64,000 nt of DNA from Arthrobacter bambusae (GCF_022606295.1 NZ_JAHHZS010000009.1:79169-143168), one strand, 5' to 3'. Positions 26,281 through 36,064 are shown, counted from the first letter of the stretch. The notes: generated by a model from the sequence alone, not told the origin. A program made the numbers and translations.

Positions 26281-26322
26281 GCTAAGTCTTCCGCAGTACA
26301 CGTTTAAGGATCCACCGACTCC

Positions 26323-28860
26323 ATGGCACGCAGCCAAAGTCCCTCCCGCGCGAACGCGGCCTCGGCCGCCCTCGACGGGGACTTCACCGAGAACATCATC
26401 GATATCGACGTCACTTCCGAAATGGAAGGCTCCTTCCTGGAGTACGCGTATTCGGTGATCTATTCCCGCGCGCTCCCCGATGCGCGCGACGGCCTCAAGC
26501 CCGTTCAGCGACGCATCCTGTACATGATGAGCGACATGGGCCTGCGCCCGGACCGCGGGCATGTGAAGAGCGCCCGCGTGGTGGGCGAAGTCATGGGAAA
26601 GCTGCACCCCCACGGTGATGCAGCCATCTATGACGCCATGGTGCGCATGGCACAGGACTTCTCGCTGCGATTGCCCCTGATCGACGGCCACGGCAACTTC
26701 GGTTCGCTCGACGACGGCCCGGCAGCACCGCGTTACACGGAAGCACGGCTCGCCGCGGCAGCGATGACGATGACCGAGCACCTCGACGAAGACGTGGTGG
26801 ACTTCGTCCCCAACTACGACAACCAGCTCACCCAGCCGGATGTCCTGCCCGCGGCCTTCCCCAATTTGCTGGTCAACGGCACTACTGGCATCGCCGTCGG
26901 CATGGCCACCAACATGGCTCCCCACAACCTCGTGGAAGTCATCGCGGCTGCCCGGCACCTCATTGCCACTCCGGACGCGACGCTGGAAGACGTCATGCGG
27001 TTCGTGCCCGGCCCGGACCTGCCCACCGGCGGCCGGATCGTGGGACTCGACGGAATCCGCGATGCCTATGCCACCGGACGTGGTTCGTTCAAGACCCGCG
27101 CCAAGGTGGAGATCGAGCAGCTGACCGCGCGCCGCACCGGCCTGGTGGTGACCGAGCTCCCCTACATGGTGGGTCCCGAGAAGGTCATCGAGAAGATCAA
27201 GGATGCCGTCAACGCCAAAAAGCTGACCGGCATCAGCGATGTCATGGACCTCACCGACCGCAAGCACGGGCTGCGGCTCGTGATCGAGATCAAGAACGGC
27301 TTCAACCCCAACGCCGTGCTGCAGCAGCTCTACCGGTTCACCCCGATGGAAGACTCCTTTGGCATCAACAACGTGACTTTGGTGGACGGGCAGCCTCAGA
27401 CTTTGGGCCTGCTCCAGCTCCTGCAGGTCTATGTCGGCCACCGCCTGTCCGTGGTGCGTCGCCGCACTGCTTTCCGCCTGGGCAAGAAAAAGGACCGCCT
27501 CCACTTGGTGGAGGGCTTGTTGATCGCGATCGTCGACATCGACGAGGTCATCCAGATCATCCGTTCCTCCGACGAGGCATCGGCGGCCCGCGAACGGCTG
27601 ATGTCGATCTACGACCTGTCAGAGATCCAGGCCAACTACATCCTGGAACTCCGCCTGCGCCAACTGACCAAGTACTCGCGGATCGAACTCGAGAAAGAAC
27701 AGGAAGAACTGCGCCGGGAGATCGCCGAGCTCGAGGCGATCCTGGCGTCCGACGTGCTCCTTCGCGAGCTGGTGTCCGGAGAATTGGCCGAAGTGGCCGA
27801 GAAATACGGCACCCCGCGGCGCACGGTCCTCCTCGAATCAGAGGCCGTATCTCCCACCGTCGCAGCGGCGCTAGCAGCAGCCGTCCCGGCCGGCAAGGGC
27901 AAGGCCGCCGCGCTCCCGCTCGAAATCCCCGACGACCCTTGCTGGGCAATCCTCAGCGCCTCCGGCCAGATCGCGCGCACCTCCAACCAGGAGCCGCTGG
28001 CCGAATCCGGCCCGCGGAGCAAGCACGATGTCTACCGCTCGGTGGTCAAGACAACCGCGCGCGGCGAGATCGGCGCGGTCACCTCGCAGGGCCGGATGCT
28101 CCGGGTACAGGTCATGGACATGCCGGCACTCCCGCCCATGTCCGGCCTGCCCAATCTTGCCGGGGGCGTCGCAGCTAAGGACTTCATCACCCTGCTCAAG
28201 GGCGAATCGCTTGTGGCGTTCGTGCCGCTGGATGCCGTATTGGCCATCGGAACGGTCCAGGGCGTGGTGAAGCGCGTCCAGCCCGACTACCCGTTGAACC
28301 GCGAAGACTGGGAAATCATTGCCCTCAAGGACAAGGACGCTGTGGTGGGCGTGGAGCCTGCCCAGGACGACGACGTCGACCTCGTCTTCGTGACCCGGCT
28401 TGCGCAGCTCCTGCGGTTCAGCGCCTCCGCGGTCCGGCCGCAGGGCCGCACCGCGGGCGGCATGGCGGGAATCAAGCTTGGCGACGGCGACGACGTCATC
28501 CACTTCGGGACGGTGCGCGCCACCGACCCTGCCGCCGTCGTCGTAACGATTGCCGGCAGCAACGGTGCGCTGCCGGGAACCGCTCCGGGTACGGCGAAGA
28601 TCACCCCGTTCGAGGAGTACCCGGCAAAGGGCCGGGCCACGGGAGGCGTGCGGGCCCACCGCTTCCTCAAGGGTGAAGACACTCTGCTGCTCGGATGGGC
28701 GGGTCACGGTCCGGCGAAGGCGTCATCAAGCGCCGGCGTTGCCCGGTCCCTCCCGCAAGAGCACGGCCGCCGCGACGGCTCCGGTGTTCCCCTCTCCCAG
28801 CCCGTGGATGCCATCGGTGCGAGCATGGCGTGGGAAGAAGGAAACGCCGGGGAGAATTGA
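26323..28860 (+). CDS. parC: DNA topoisomerase IV subunit A
   Basis: Type IIA topoisomerase cleavage subunit, 845 residues; with ParE (at 39 kb here) it decatenates or relaxes DNA. Breakage-reunion domain begins ~30 ([20 protein letters not shown]); catalytic tyrosine is Tyr138 in APRYTEARL; the [17 protein letters not shown] region (95-111) is the quinolone-determining loop and has Ala100 where drug-sensitive enzymes usually have Ser. The GyrA-box (QRRGGKG) that defines gyrase is absent from the C-terminal beta-pinwheel, which supports topo IV. Weak ribosome site AAGGA 12 bases ahead. Divergent from the Pat-type gene by 54 bp. Confidence 0.92.
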   Translation: MARSQSPSRANAASAALDGDFTENIIDIDVTSEMEGSFLEYAYSVIYSRALPDARDGLKPVQRRILYMMSDMGLRPDRGHVKSARVVGEVMGKLHPHGDAAIYDAMVRMAQDFSLRLPLIDGHGNFGSLDDGPAAPRYTEARLAAAAMTMTEHLDEDVVDFVPNYDNQLTQPDVLPAAFPNLLVNGTTGIAVGMATNMAPHNLVEVIAAARHLIATPDATLEDVMRFVPGPDLPTGGRIVGLDGIRDAYATGRGSFKTRAKVEIEQLTARRTGLVVTELPYMVGPEKVIEKIKDAVNAKKLTGISDVMDLTDRKHGLRLVIEIKNGFNPNAVLQQLYRFTPMEDSFGINNVTLVDGQPQTLGLLQLLQVYVGHRLSVVRRRTAFRLGKKKDRLHLVEGLLIAIVDIDEVIQIIRSSDEASAARERLMSIYDLSEIQANYILELRLRQLTKYSRIELEKEQEELRREIAELEAILASDVLLRELVSGELAEVAEKYGTPRRTVLLESEAVSPTVAAALAAAVPAGKGKAAALPLEIPDDPCWAILSASGQIARTSNQEPLAESGPRSKHDVYRSVVKTTARGEIGAVTSQGRMLRVQVMDMPALPPMSGLPNLAGGVAAKDFITLLKGESLVAFVPLDAVLAIGTVQGVVKRVQPDYPLNREDWEIIALKDKDAVVGVEPAQDDDVDLVFVTRLAQLLRFSASAVRPQGRTAGGMAGIKLGDGDDVIHFGTVRATDPAAVVVTIAGSNGALPGTAPGTAKITPFEEYPAKGRATGGVRAHRFLKGEDTLLLGWAGHGPAKASSSAGVARSLPQEHGRRDGSGVPLSQPVDAIGASMAWEEGNAGEN

Positions 28861-28916
28861 CCGGAAGCCGCCGTTGACTGCTACGTCCCGGCTGGCCACG
28901 TCCTGGCTCCGCTGGC

Positions 28917-29297
28917 CTACATCGTCGCGATACTGATGATGTTTCCTTCCGAGTCGAGGAACCAGGCTCCCCTTTCGCCGTCCGGCAAAGTGGCTACGCC
29001 GTTTTCGGTCTTCAGGCCAGGGAAATCGTATTCTTCGAAAACGACTCCGCGCGTCCTGAGATCGGCCATGTCCTGGTCCAGGTCCGTGCTCTGGAATCCC
29101 AGTTGGGTGTTCTTGGCGGTCCCGGCGTTGGGCGTCTCGTAGAGCAGGAAGGCTGTGCCGTTGGCGCACTTGTACATCAGGTTGTCTTTGGCCTCCGGAT
29201 TATCCGGTTCAAGACCGAGCTTGTCACGGTAGAAGTCGCGGGCGCGGGCGATATCGCTGGCAGGGAGCACACCGGCGACGTTTAGATCCTTAAGCAT
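28917..29297 (-). CDS. VOC-family (glyoxalase-like) protein
   Basis: Protein of 126 residues with two beta-alpha-beta-beta-beta modules typical of the vicinal oxygen chelate fold: LPASDIARARDFYRDKLGLE at the N terminus and FLLYETPNAGTAKNTQLGFQ in the middle, ending EGNIISIATM. Family members include dioxygenases, glyoxalases and antibiotic-binding proteins. The usual metal-binding His at the first module is not evident, so it may bind rather than catalyse. Convergent with parC, 56 bp apart. Confidence 0.86.
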   Translation of the reverse strand: MLKDLNVAGVLPASDIARARDFYRDKLGLEPDNPEAKDNLMYKCANGTAFLLYETPNAGTAKNTQLGFQSTDLDQDMADLRTRGVVFEEYDFPGLKTENGVATLPDGERGAWFLDSEGNIISIATM

Positions 29298-29422
29298 GGC
29301 AATTTCACTTTCCAGGCTTCCCCAGCACCTAACTTTACTCCTGATCGGGCTGATCAGACCGGGGACGTACTTCCCTCCGGGCAGTGTGACCGGATCAGGA
29401 ATCCGGGCCCTAGACTACTGCC

Positions 29423-29941
29423 ATGCCGATCATTCCTGATGACAAGGACTGGACCTGGGTCCTGTCCACGCCGTGTCCCGAATGCGGCTTCGACGCCGCC
29501 ACCGTCACCCCGTCCACCGTCCCGGGGACAGTCCTCAACATGCTGCCGCGGTGGCGGGCCGTTCTGCGCCGGGAAGACGCGTCCACCCGCCCGGACGAGC
29601 ACACATGGTCGCCATTGGAGTATGCCTGCCACGTGCGGGACGTCTTCAGCCTGTTCGACCAGCGACTGAACCTGATGCTGCGGGAGGACGACGCCCACTT
29701 CGCCAATTGGGACCAGGACAAGGCCGCGATCGACGGCGACTACGCCAACGCGGACCCGGCGGAAGTGGCTGCGCAGCTGGCCACCGAGGGCACCCAAATT
29801 GCCAACTCCTTCGCCGCTGTCCACGAGGATGAGTGGCCCCGCACCGGGGTCCGCAGCAACGGCTCCACCTTCACCGTGCTGACATTCGCCCAGTACTTCC
29901 TGCACGACGTCGTCCATCACCTCCACGACGTGGACGGCTAG
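29423..29941 (+). CDS. DinB / YfiT-like metal-binding protein
   Basis: Four-helix-bundle DinB superfamily protein, 172 residues. Histidines that would form the metal site are in WSPLEYACHVRDVFSLFDQR (~70) and FLHDVVHHLHDVDG at the C terminus. Actinobacterial members include mycothiol-dependent transferases, so thiol transfer is a reasonable guess, not shown. Its stop is followed 8 bp later by the start of the nitronate monooxygenase gene, so they are co-transcribed. Confidence 0.8.
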   Translation: MPIIPDDKDWTWVLSTPCPECGFDAATVTPSTVPGTVLNMLPRWRAVLRREDASTRPDEHTWSPLEYACHVRDVFSLFDQRLNLMLREDDAHFANWDQDKAAIDGDYANADPAEVAAQLATEGTQIANSFAAVHEDEWPRTGVRSNGSTFTVLTFAQYFLHDVVHHLHDVDG

Positions 29942-29949
29942 GCGCTGCG

Positions 29950-31032
29950 ATGTCGTGGAAAGACACGCGGGCAACCCGCCTCTTCAACATTGGGTTGCCC
30001 ATCGTCCTCGGTCCGTTCGGTGGCCTGTCCTCGGTGGAGCTCGCGGCCACGGTCAGCGAGGCTGGCGGGCTGGGTTCGTACGGCCTCTACGGCTACGACG
30101 CGGAACGGATTGTCGCCACGGCCCGCGAACTCCGGGAGGCCACCGGGAAACCGTTCGCGCTGAACCTTTGGCTCCCCGTCGAGGGTGAAGAGCCACCAAC
30201 CGCGGACGCCCGGCAGTTCGCCGCCTACGTGGACATCCTCCGACCGTATTTCGAGCTGGTTGGCGTGGAACCACCCGCGCAACCGGATGCCTACCAGGCC
30301 GATCTGCGGGAGCAGATCCAGGCGGCCATCGATGCCCGGCCCGCCGTGCTGAGCTTCGTCTTCGGCGTTCCGTCCGCGGCTGTCATCGAGGAGGCCCACC
30401 GGAACGGCATCGTGGTGGCCGGTACTGCCACCACCGTCGACGAAGCGGTGGCGTTGGATACCGGCGGCGTTGACGCGATCGTCGCCACGGGCATGGAGGC
30501 CGGCGGGCACCGGGTTTCCTTCCTCCACGCCCCGGAGGACTCCCTCGTCGGGGCCATGGCCCTCGTGCCCCAGGTGGTGGACGCCGTCTCGGTTCCGGTC
30601 ATCGCCGCAGGTGGTATCTCCGATGGCCGCGGAGTCGCTGCCGCCTTGGCCCTTGGCGCGGACGCGGTCCAGATCGGTTCGGCCTTCCTGGCCACGCGGC
30701 AATCAGCCATCAGTCCCGCGCACCTGGCCGCGATGCGCGGACCCGACGCCGCCCATACTGTCCTGACCCGCGCACTCAGCGGCCGCTTGGCACGCGGCAT
30801 CCCCAACCGGATCACCGCGGAGCTCGCCGATCCTTCCGCCCATGCCCCGTTCCCGATCCAAAACTGGCTGACCGGCAAATTCCGGCCCGCTGCCGCGGCT
30901 CAGGGAGTCCCTGACCTGATGTCGCTGTGGGCGGGACAATCGACGCCGCTCATCAGGGAGGACGACGCACGGAAGTTGGTGGCGAACATCGTCGAGTCCG
31001 TGGACGCCACCTTCGGACGCCTCCTCGGCTAG
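29950..31032 (+). CDS. Nitronate monooxygenase (2-nitropropane dioxygenase family)
   Basis: FMN-dependent TIM-barrel oxidoreductase of 360 residues that oxidises nitronates or related substrates. N terminus gives the flavin site (RLFNIGLPIVLGPFGGLSSV); AGTATTVDEAVALDTGGVDA, ATGMEAGGHRVSF (with the catalytic-site histidine) and VIAAGGISDGRGVAAALALG (phosphate-binding) are the family hallmarks. I chose ATG 29950, just after the DinB stop; the frame extends to 29833 inside the DinB gene, but that extension is out-of-frame sequence without homology character. An FabK-type enoyl reductase is the main alternative. Confidence 0.88.
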   Translation: MSWKDTRATRLFNIGLPIVLGPFGGLSSVELAATVSEAGGLGSYGLYGYDAERIVATARELREATGKPFALNLWLPVEGEEPPTADARQFAAYVDILRPYFELVGVEPPAQPDAYQADLREQIQAAIDARPAVLSFVFGVPSAAVIEEAHRNGIVVAGTATTVDEAVALDTGGVDAIVATGMEAGGHRVSFLHAPEDSLVGAMALVPQVVDAVSVPVIAAGGISDGRGVAAALALGADAVQIGSAFLATRQSAISPAHLAAMRGPDAAHTVLTRALSGRLARGIPNRITAELADPSAHAPFPIQNWLTGKFRPAAAAQGVPDLMSLWAGQSTPLIREDDARKLVANIVESVDATFGRLLG

Positions 31033-31111
31033 TTTCCGTCTGCTAACTTCCCGTTGACGTCGCGAGCGGCGAGAAGCCGCGGTCATACTTGAACTCGATT
31101 CGCCGCTTATG
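31033..31111. other. Convergent intergenic region, part before repeats
   Basis: Between the nitronate monooxygenase stop and the first repeat I see only ordinary GC-rich sequence with no coding frame or hairpin of note. Together with the repeats and the bases to 31514 it makes a 482-bp gap between two convergent genes. Confidence 0.6.
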
Positions 31112-31438
31112 CCGGGCTCCTGGACATGCCCCTCGCCAGCGCTAGCGGATGGACATATTCCCGTTATGTCCGGTCGCGGGCACGAGGAACGCGCATGTCC
31201 CCCAGGGACCAGGTCCAGGCGGCGGACCGCCCGGGCTCACGGACATGCTCTGCGCCCGGGCCAGCGGATGGACATATTCCCGTTATGTCCGGTCGCGGGC
31301 ACGAGGAACGGGCATGTCCCCCAGGGACCAGGTCCAGGCGGCGGACCGCCCGGGCTCCTGGACATGCCCCTCGCCAGCGCTAGCGGATGGACATATTCCC
31401 GTTATGTCCGGTCGCGGGCACGAGGAACGCGCATGTCC
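31112..31438. repeat. Three tandem 119-bp palindromic repeats
   Basis: Units begin at 31112, 31231 and 31350 (the last stops near 31438, ~89 bp). Each unit has an inner dyad GGACATA-7-TATGTCC (31151-31171, 31270-31290, 31389-31409) nested in outer arms GGACATG...GCATGTCC (31122-31128 with 31193-31200; 31241-31247 with 31312-31319; 31360-31366 with 31431-31438). Units 1 and 3 share the stretch CCCCTCGCCAGCGCTAG; unit 2 has a different segment there. The 119-bp length is not a multiple of 3, so the overlapping open frames are not genes. The region separates two convergent genes. Confidence 0.9.
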
Positions 31439-31514
31439 TCCCGACGCGAAGAGGACTTGGCCCCTAAACCCCCGACGAATAACCAGAAAGAACGAGAATC
31501 AACGAAAATGACCA

Positions 31515-34500
31515 CTAGTTTCCGCGCACCAGCTCCGGGAGCGCCGACGGGAGTGCCGACGGGAGCGCCGACGGCGAGCCGAGATCCAGGCGGGCGTCTC
31601 CCCCGACGATGTCGGCCAGGTTGTGCGTCACCAGCACCACGGTGACATCCTTCAGTCCGGCGCGCAGCTCCGCCATCATGAGCCGCCCGGCCTCGGCGTC
31701 GAGATGGGCGGTTGGCTCGTCCAGGAGCAGGACTTTTGCGCCGGTGAGGAGCGTGCGGGCCATGGCGAGCCGCTGGCGTTCGCCGCCGCTCAGGGACGAA
31801 CCGGAGGGGCCGATGCGGGTATCCAGGCCCTTCGGAAGTCCGGGTGCCAATCGTGAGAGCCCGACGGCGCCGAGCGCCTTGTGCATGTCCGCTTCGGAAG
31901 GCTTGTGGCCGGCCGGGCGGGCGAGCAGCAGGTTGCCGCGGATGGTGGAGTCGAAGAGGTGGGCCTCCTGGGGACACCAGGCGGCATTCCCGGTGACGCA
32001 TGCCCTGCCGGAAGACACGGGCAGGAAGCCAAGCAGCACGGAGAGCAACGTGGATTTCCCGGAACCGGAGGGTCCCGTGACTGCGAGCCACTGCCCGGGG
32101 GCCGCTTCGGCGCTGAGCCCGCTGAACACGGGGGTTCCACCCGGCCATGACGCTTCGAGGCCATCCAGCAACAACCCCGCGGCACCGTCTGGCCGCTCAG
32201 GCAGCTTCAGCACGCCGCCGCCGGCATCCGAGGCGTCGAAGGCTCCGGACTGCGCGATCCGCCGCAGCACCGCGGCCAAAGCCGGCCCCTGCCGCACGGC
32301 GGACACAACTGCTCCGTAGGGCTCAGCGAGGGCCAGCTGAACCAGGACGACGACGGCCAGCACAGCCGGCGCGACAGTTCCGGTTTGCACCGAGGGGGCG
32401 CCGAGGATTCCGGCCGCCAGCGCTCCCAGGGTGCACGCCAGCACGGTCAGTCCCTGGCCGATGCCATCCGCCCACGCGGAACGCTGCGCCGCCGCAGTGG
32501 CCGCGCTGTCCCTCCGGGCCAAGGACGACAAAACCATTCCCGCCACGCCGTTGGCGCTGAGCTCGGCACGGGCGTCGAGGGCTGCGGCAACATCGCGAAG
32601 CACCAATGAGCGCAGTTGCTGCTCTGAGCGGGCCGCGTTGCGGTCGGCCGCCAGGGCAAGAAGAGGAGCTACGACAAGGCCGAGCACGGCGGTGGCGACC
32701 ACCGCCGGCACAGCGGCGGGAACCAGCAGGGCCGAGGCGACCACCGCCGCCACCCCGACCGCAACCGCGGAGAGGGGCGGCAGGACGACGCGCGGCAGCA
32801 CGTCCCGCAGCGTGTCGACGTCGTCCACCACCGCTCCGAGGACATTGCCGCCCAGCAGGAGCCGCCGCAAGGACAGGGCCCGCGCGCTGAGGCTCGCCCA
32901 GAGCGCGCCGCGGAGCCTTGTCATCGCCGCAAAAACCGTGTCATGGACGACGAGCCGCTCGGAGTAGCGCAGCACGGCCCGGCCTATGCCGAAGAACCGC
33001 ACGCCGACGATTGCTCCCAGCAAGTACAGGATGGGCGGTTGCTCGCTGGCGCGGATAATGAGCCAGCCGGACAGCCCGGACAACGCCACGGCAAACAGGG
33101 CGGCGAGCGCCGCGAGCAGCACGGCACCGGCGAACTTGTAACGGACGGGCGCCAGGATGCTGGCCAGGGCCTTGAGCGTGGGGATGGCGGTGGGGGGTTC
33201 CATTCCCCCGTCCGGTGTGGTTCCGGGAGTCGCGTCCCCCTGGAGCGGAGCAGGCACGGACACAGCGGATTCCGGGGCCACGTGGCCGGCATGATCCTGC
33301 GCCGTCACGCCGTCGACGCTCACGACGTAATCCGCCAGTTTCCGGGTCGCGGCGTCGTGGGCCACGAGGATGACAGCCGCGGCCCCCCGCAGCCCCGCGA
33401 TCGCCGCACGAATGGCGTCCGCGGACGCGACGTCGAGGTGGGCGGTGGGTTCGTCGAGCAGCAGGACCGTGGCACCGGCGTCGAGGCGCGCCAAGCCGCG
33501 GGCCACGGCCACCCGCCGCACTTCGCCAGGGCTCAACTCGGCAGGATGTTTGAACGCGAGGTGCTCCGCGGCGGCTTGCTCCAGGCAACGCATGGCCCTC
33601 GCGATGTCAGCGTCCGGCGTGGATCCAGTGACGGACGGCGCGAAGTCCGCGTCGCCGCCGTTCAGGTAAAGGACAACCTCGTCCAGGACAGTACCGGCGA
33701 CCATGACGGGATGCTGCGGTACCCACGCCACCGAGCGCGCATCCAGTCCGGTGACGGAACCTTCGATGGTTGCCTCCGGACCGTCGCCGATCGTGCCGGC
33801 GAGAACGCCAAGGATGGTGCTTTTGCCTGAACCGCTGCGGCCATCCAGGGCGGTAATCCGCCCGGCCGGAGCCTCGAAGTCAATGGGCCCGACGGCGGCA
33901 CCTGCCCTTCCCCTGTACGTCACCGTCAGCCCGGTGACCACGACGCCGGCGGAAGCTCCGGCGTCGTGCGCTTCAGCACCGGAATCATCATTCAGCGAAC
34001 GGCCCGCCGGCGACTCCAGCACGGCGTTGGTTGCGGCCAAGGCCTCGCGCCCGTCGTCGCTGGCGTGGTGGGCCGTGCCCAGCTCGCGCAAGGGAAGATA
34101 GCAATCGGGGGCGAGGATGAGGGCCAGCAGGCCGGCTTCCAGACCCATGTCGCCCGCAACGAGCCGCACCCCGATGAAGACGGCCACGACAGCGACGGAG
34201 ATGGTGGCTATCAGTTCCAGGGCGAGCGCGGAGAGGAACGCGGTCCGCAGGGTTCCCATGGTCCGCGAGCGGTATTCCTCGGAGAGGTCCTCGAGGGCCG
34301 CACGCTGTTCGCCCGCGCGGCCCAGTCCCACCAGCACGGGAAGGCCCTTGGCCAACTCCAGGATGTGCCCGGAGAGCCTCCGCAGCGTGGATTGGGCTTC
34401 GTGGACCCGGTCCTCGGTGTGGCGGCCGATCAGCACCATGAACAGCGGGACCAGCGGCACGGTCAGCACCACAACCACGGCACTGACCCAATCCGCGAAG

Positions 34501-34943
34501 AGTATCCGCGCGCCAAGGAGCAAGGGCAGCGCAGCGCAATTGACCAAGGCGGGCAGGAACTGGGTGTAGTAGTTGTCCAGCGCATCAAGTCCGCGGGTCG
34601 CGAGCACGGCGAGCCCGCCGTCGTTCATGTCTCCGACCCGTCCCGCAGCCCCGGGGCCGAGGGCGCGCCCCAGCAGCCGGAGCCTCAGCTCTTCCTTGAC
34701 CCCGAGGGCCGCCCGGCGCGCCGCGACTCCTTGGCCCCAGACCGTCAGCGAGCGCAGGACAGCGCCGGCGGCTCCCCAGGCGAGTCCTTCGCGCCACCCC
34801 ATGCCGCCGGCAGCAAGGCCGGACAACATCCCCGCGATGGCTTGCGCTATCAGGACCAGCGACAAAGCCTTGAGCGTGGACAGCAGACCAAGGACGTACA
34901 AGGCGGATCGGGTGGCCGCTCCGGCGGGCAGCTGCGGCTTCAT
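31515..34943 (-). CDS. cydDC: Fused CydD-CydC ABC exporter required for cytochrome bd
   Basis: ABC transporter that exports cysteine/glutathione-type thiols and is needed to assemble cytochrome bd. One chain of 1142 residues contains both halves: CydD-like membrane domain (1-310) and ATPase (Walker A GRSGSGKST 368-376, signature LSPGEVRR, Walker B LLLDEPTAHLD), then CydC-like membrane domain (~600-890) and ATPase (Walker A GPSGSGKST 957-965, LSGGERQR, LLLDEPTAHLD). In many bacteria these are two genes; the fusion is known from streptomycetes. Last gene of cydA-cydB-cydDC; ATG follows the cydB stop by 3 bp. C terminus ends in an ALPS repeat (12-nt DNA repeat). Confidence 0.95.
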   Translation of the reverse strand: MKPQLPAGAATRSALYVLGLLSTLKALSLVLIAQAIAGMLSGLAAGGMGWREGLAWGAAGAVLRSLTVWGQGVAARRAALGVKEELRLRLLGRALGPGAAGRVGDMNDGGLAVLATRGLDALDNYYTQFLPALVNCAALPLLLGARILFADWVSAVVVVLTVPLVPLFMVLIGRHTEDRVHEAQSTLRRLSGHILELAKGLPVLVGLGRAGEQRAALEDLSEEYRSRTMGTLRTAFLSALALELIATISVAVVAVFIGVRLVAGDMGLEAGLLALILAPDCYLPLRELGTAHHASDDGREALAATNAVLESPAGRSLNDDSGAEAHDAGASAGVVVTGLTVTYRGRAGAAVGPIDFEAPAGRITALDGRSGSGKSTILGVLAGTIGDGPEATIEGSVTGLDARSVAWVPQHPVMVAGTVLDEVVLYLNGGDADFAPSVTGSTPDADIARAMRCLEQAAAEHLAFKHPAELSPGEVRRVAVARGLARLDAGATVLLLDEPTAHLDVASADAIRAAIAGLRGAAAVILVAHDAATRKLADYVVSVDGVTAQDHAGHVAPESAVSVPAPLQGDATPGTTPDGGMEPPTAIPTLKALASILAPVRYKFAGAVLLAALAALFAVALSGLSGWLIIRASEQPPILYLLGAIVGVRFFGIGRAVLRYSERLVVHDTVFAAMTRLRGALWASLSARALSLRRLLLGGNVLGAVVDDVDTLRDVLPRVVLPPLSAVAVGVAAVVASALLVPAAVPAVVATAVLGLVVAPLLALAADRNAARSEQQLRSLVLRDVAAALDARAELSANGVAGMVLSSLARRDSAATAAAQRSAWADGIGQGLTVLACTLGALAAGILGAPSVQTGTVAPAVLAVVVLVQLALAEPYGAVVSAVRQGPALAAVLRRIAQSGAFDASDAGGGVLKLPERPDGAAGLLLDGLEASWPGGTPVFSGLSAEAAPGQWLAVTGPSGSGKSTLLSVLLGFLPVSSGRACVTGNAAWCPQEAHLFDSTIRGNLLLARPAGHKPSEADMHKALGAVGLSRLAPGLPKGLDTRIGPSGSSLSGGERQRLAMARTLLTGAKVLLLDEPTAHLDAEAGRLMMAELRAGLKDVTVVLVTHNLADIVGGDARLDLGSPSALPSALPSALPELVRGN
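31537..31572. repeat. 12-bp tandem repeat x3 in the cydDC 3' end
   Basis: GGGAGCGCCGAC at 31537-31548, GGGAGTGCCGAC at 31549-31560 and GGGAGCGCCGAC at 31561-31572. Read on the minus strand this encodes the ALPS ALPS ALPE tail of CydDC. In frame, so length changes would be tolerated. Confidence 0.9.
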
Positions 34944-34946
34944 CCG

Positions 34947-36044
34947 CTACTCGCCGGCGTCCTGCGGTGCGTGTTTGGCAGCCGGTCCGCCCGGAGCCGC
35001 ATGGCCCACCAGCACCTTGGCCGCAATGGCCGGCAGGAAGCCATGCGCGGCGGGAATGTGGGCTGCGCTCACACGGCGCCGGAACACCCAGTAGGTCCAG
35101 GCCTGGTACGCGATGACCAGCGGCAAGCCGACGGCGGCCACGATGCTCATCAGCCCCAGCGTGTAGGCCGACGATGAGGCGTTGGAAATCGTGAGGTTGA
35201 AGGCGGGGTTCACGGTGGAAGGGATGACCACGGGGAACGCCGCGCAGAAGATGGAAGCGGTGGCGCACACCAGGAACGCACCCAGCGCTCCGAAGGCCTT
35301 GCCCTCAGCCCCCTTGCGGGCGAGGACCCAGGCCGCTGCACCCGCCAGGACTCCGAGGATGACCAGGATCCACGTCAACGGCTTGCCGCTGAGCAGCTGG
35401 AGGGCCACCATCCACGCAAGCAGCGGCAGCAATGCGAGCGGGGCGAGCCGCACAAACCAGCGGCGCGCACGGTGGCGCACGTCGCCGTCGGTCTTCAGTG
35501 CCAGGAACGCCAGCGCGTGCACCAAGGCGAACGCGACGACGGCGAAACCGCCCAGCAGGGCGTATCCGCTGAACCAGGCAAAGGGGCCGCCCTGACGGTC
35601 GCCGTTCGAGTCGATCGGCAGCCCGGTGGTGGTCAACGCCAGCGCGGCGCCGATGCCGAACGCCGCCGTGAACGAACCCAAGGCAATCGCCCAGTCCCAG
35701 ACCGTCCGCCAACGCGCAGTGTCCACCTTGCCCCGGTACTCGAAAGCCACGGCCCGGAAGATCAGGGCCACCAAGACAATCAGCAGCGGCAGGTAGAGCG
35801 CCGAAAACAGCGAGGCGTACCACATCGGGAAGGCCGCGAAGGTGGCACCGGCCGCGGTCAGCAGCCACACTTCGTTCCCGTCCCACACCGGACCGACCGT
35901 GTTCAGCAGCACCCGGCGGTCGGTGTTGTTCCGGGCGAAGAGCTTCATGAGCATTCCGACGCCGAGGTCGAAGCCCTCAAGGAAGAGGTAACCCGTCCAC
36001 AGCACGGCGATGGCCACGAACCAGACGGTAGGCAACAGTTCCAT
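34947..36044 (-). CDS. cydB: Cytochrome bd ubiquinol/menaquinol oxidase subunit II
   Basis: Membrane subunit of the high-affinity terminal oxidase, 365 residues with eight to nine transmembrane segments. N terminus MELLPTVWFVAIAVLWTGYL with FLEGFDLGVGML, then NTVGPVWDGNEVWLLTAAGA, both characteristic. Middle of the operon cydA-cydB-cydDC, 20 bp after cydA and 3 bp before cydDC. The C-terminal tail (AAPGGPAAKHAPQDAGE) is polar. Confidence 0.96.
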   Translation of the reverse strand: MELLPTVWFVAIAVLWTGYLFLEGFDLGVGMLMKLFARNNTDRRVLLNTVGPVWDGNEVWLLTAAGATFAAFPMWYASLFSALYLPLLIVLVALIFRAVAFEYRGKVDTARWRTVWDWAIALGSFTAAFGIGAALALTTTGLPIDSNGDRQGGPFAWFSGYALLGGFAVVAFALVHALAFLALKTDGDVRHRARRWFVRLAPLALLPLLAWMVALQLLSGKPLTWILVILGVLAGAAAWVLARKGAEGKAFGALGAFLVCATASIFCAAFPVVIPSTVNPAFNLTISNASSSAYTLGLMSIVAAVGLPLVIAYQAWTYWVFRRRVSAAHIPAAHGFLPAIAAKVLVGHAAPGGPAAKHAPQDAGE

Positions 36045-36064
36045 TCGAAAATTCCCTCTGCTTC

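Noticed and set aside
31112..31438. CRISPR array
   Set aside because: Only three units, contiguous and nearly identical with no spacers, 119 bp each, and no cas gene nearby.
31109..31645. Overlapping open frames (up to 178 residues) across the repeats
   Set aside because: The 119-bp unit is not a multiple of three; the same repeat is read in three different frames, so the peptides are not conserved and have no start context.
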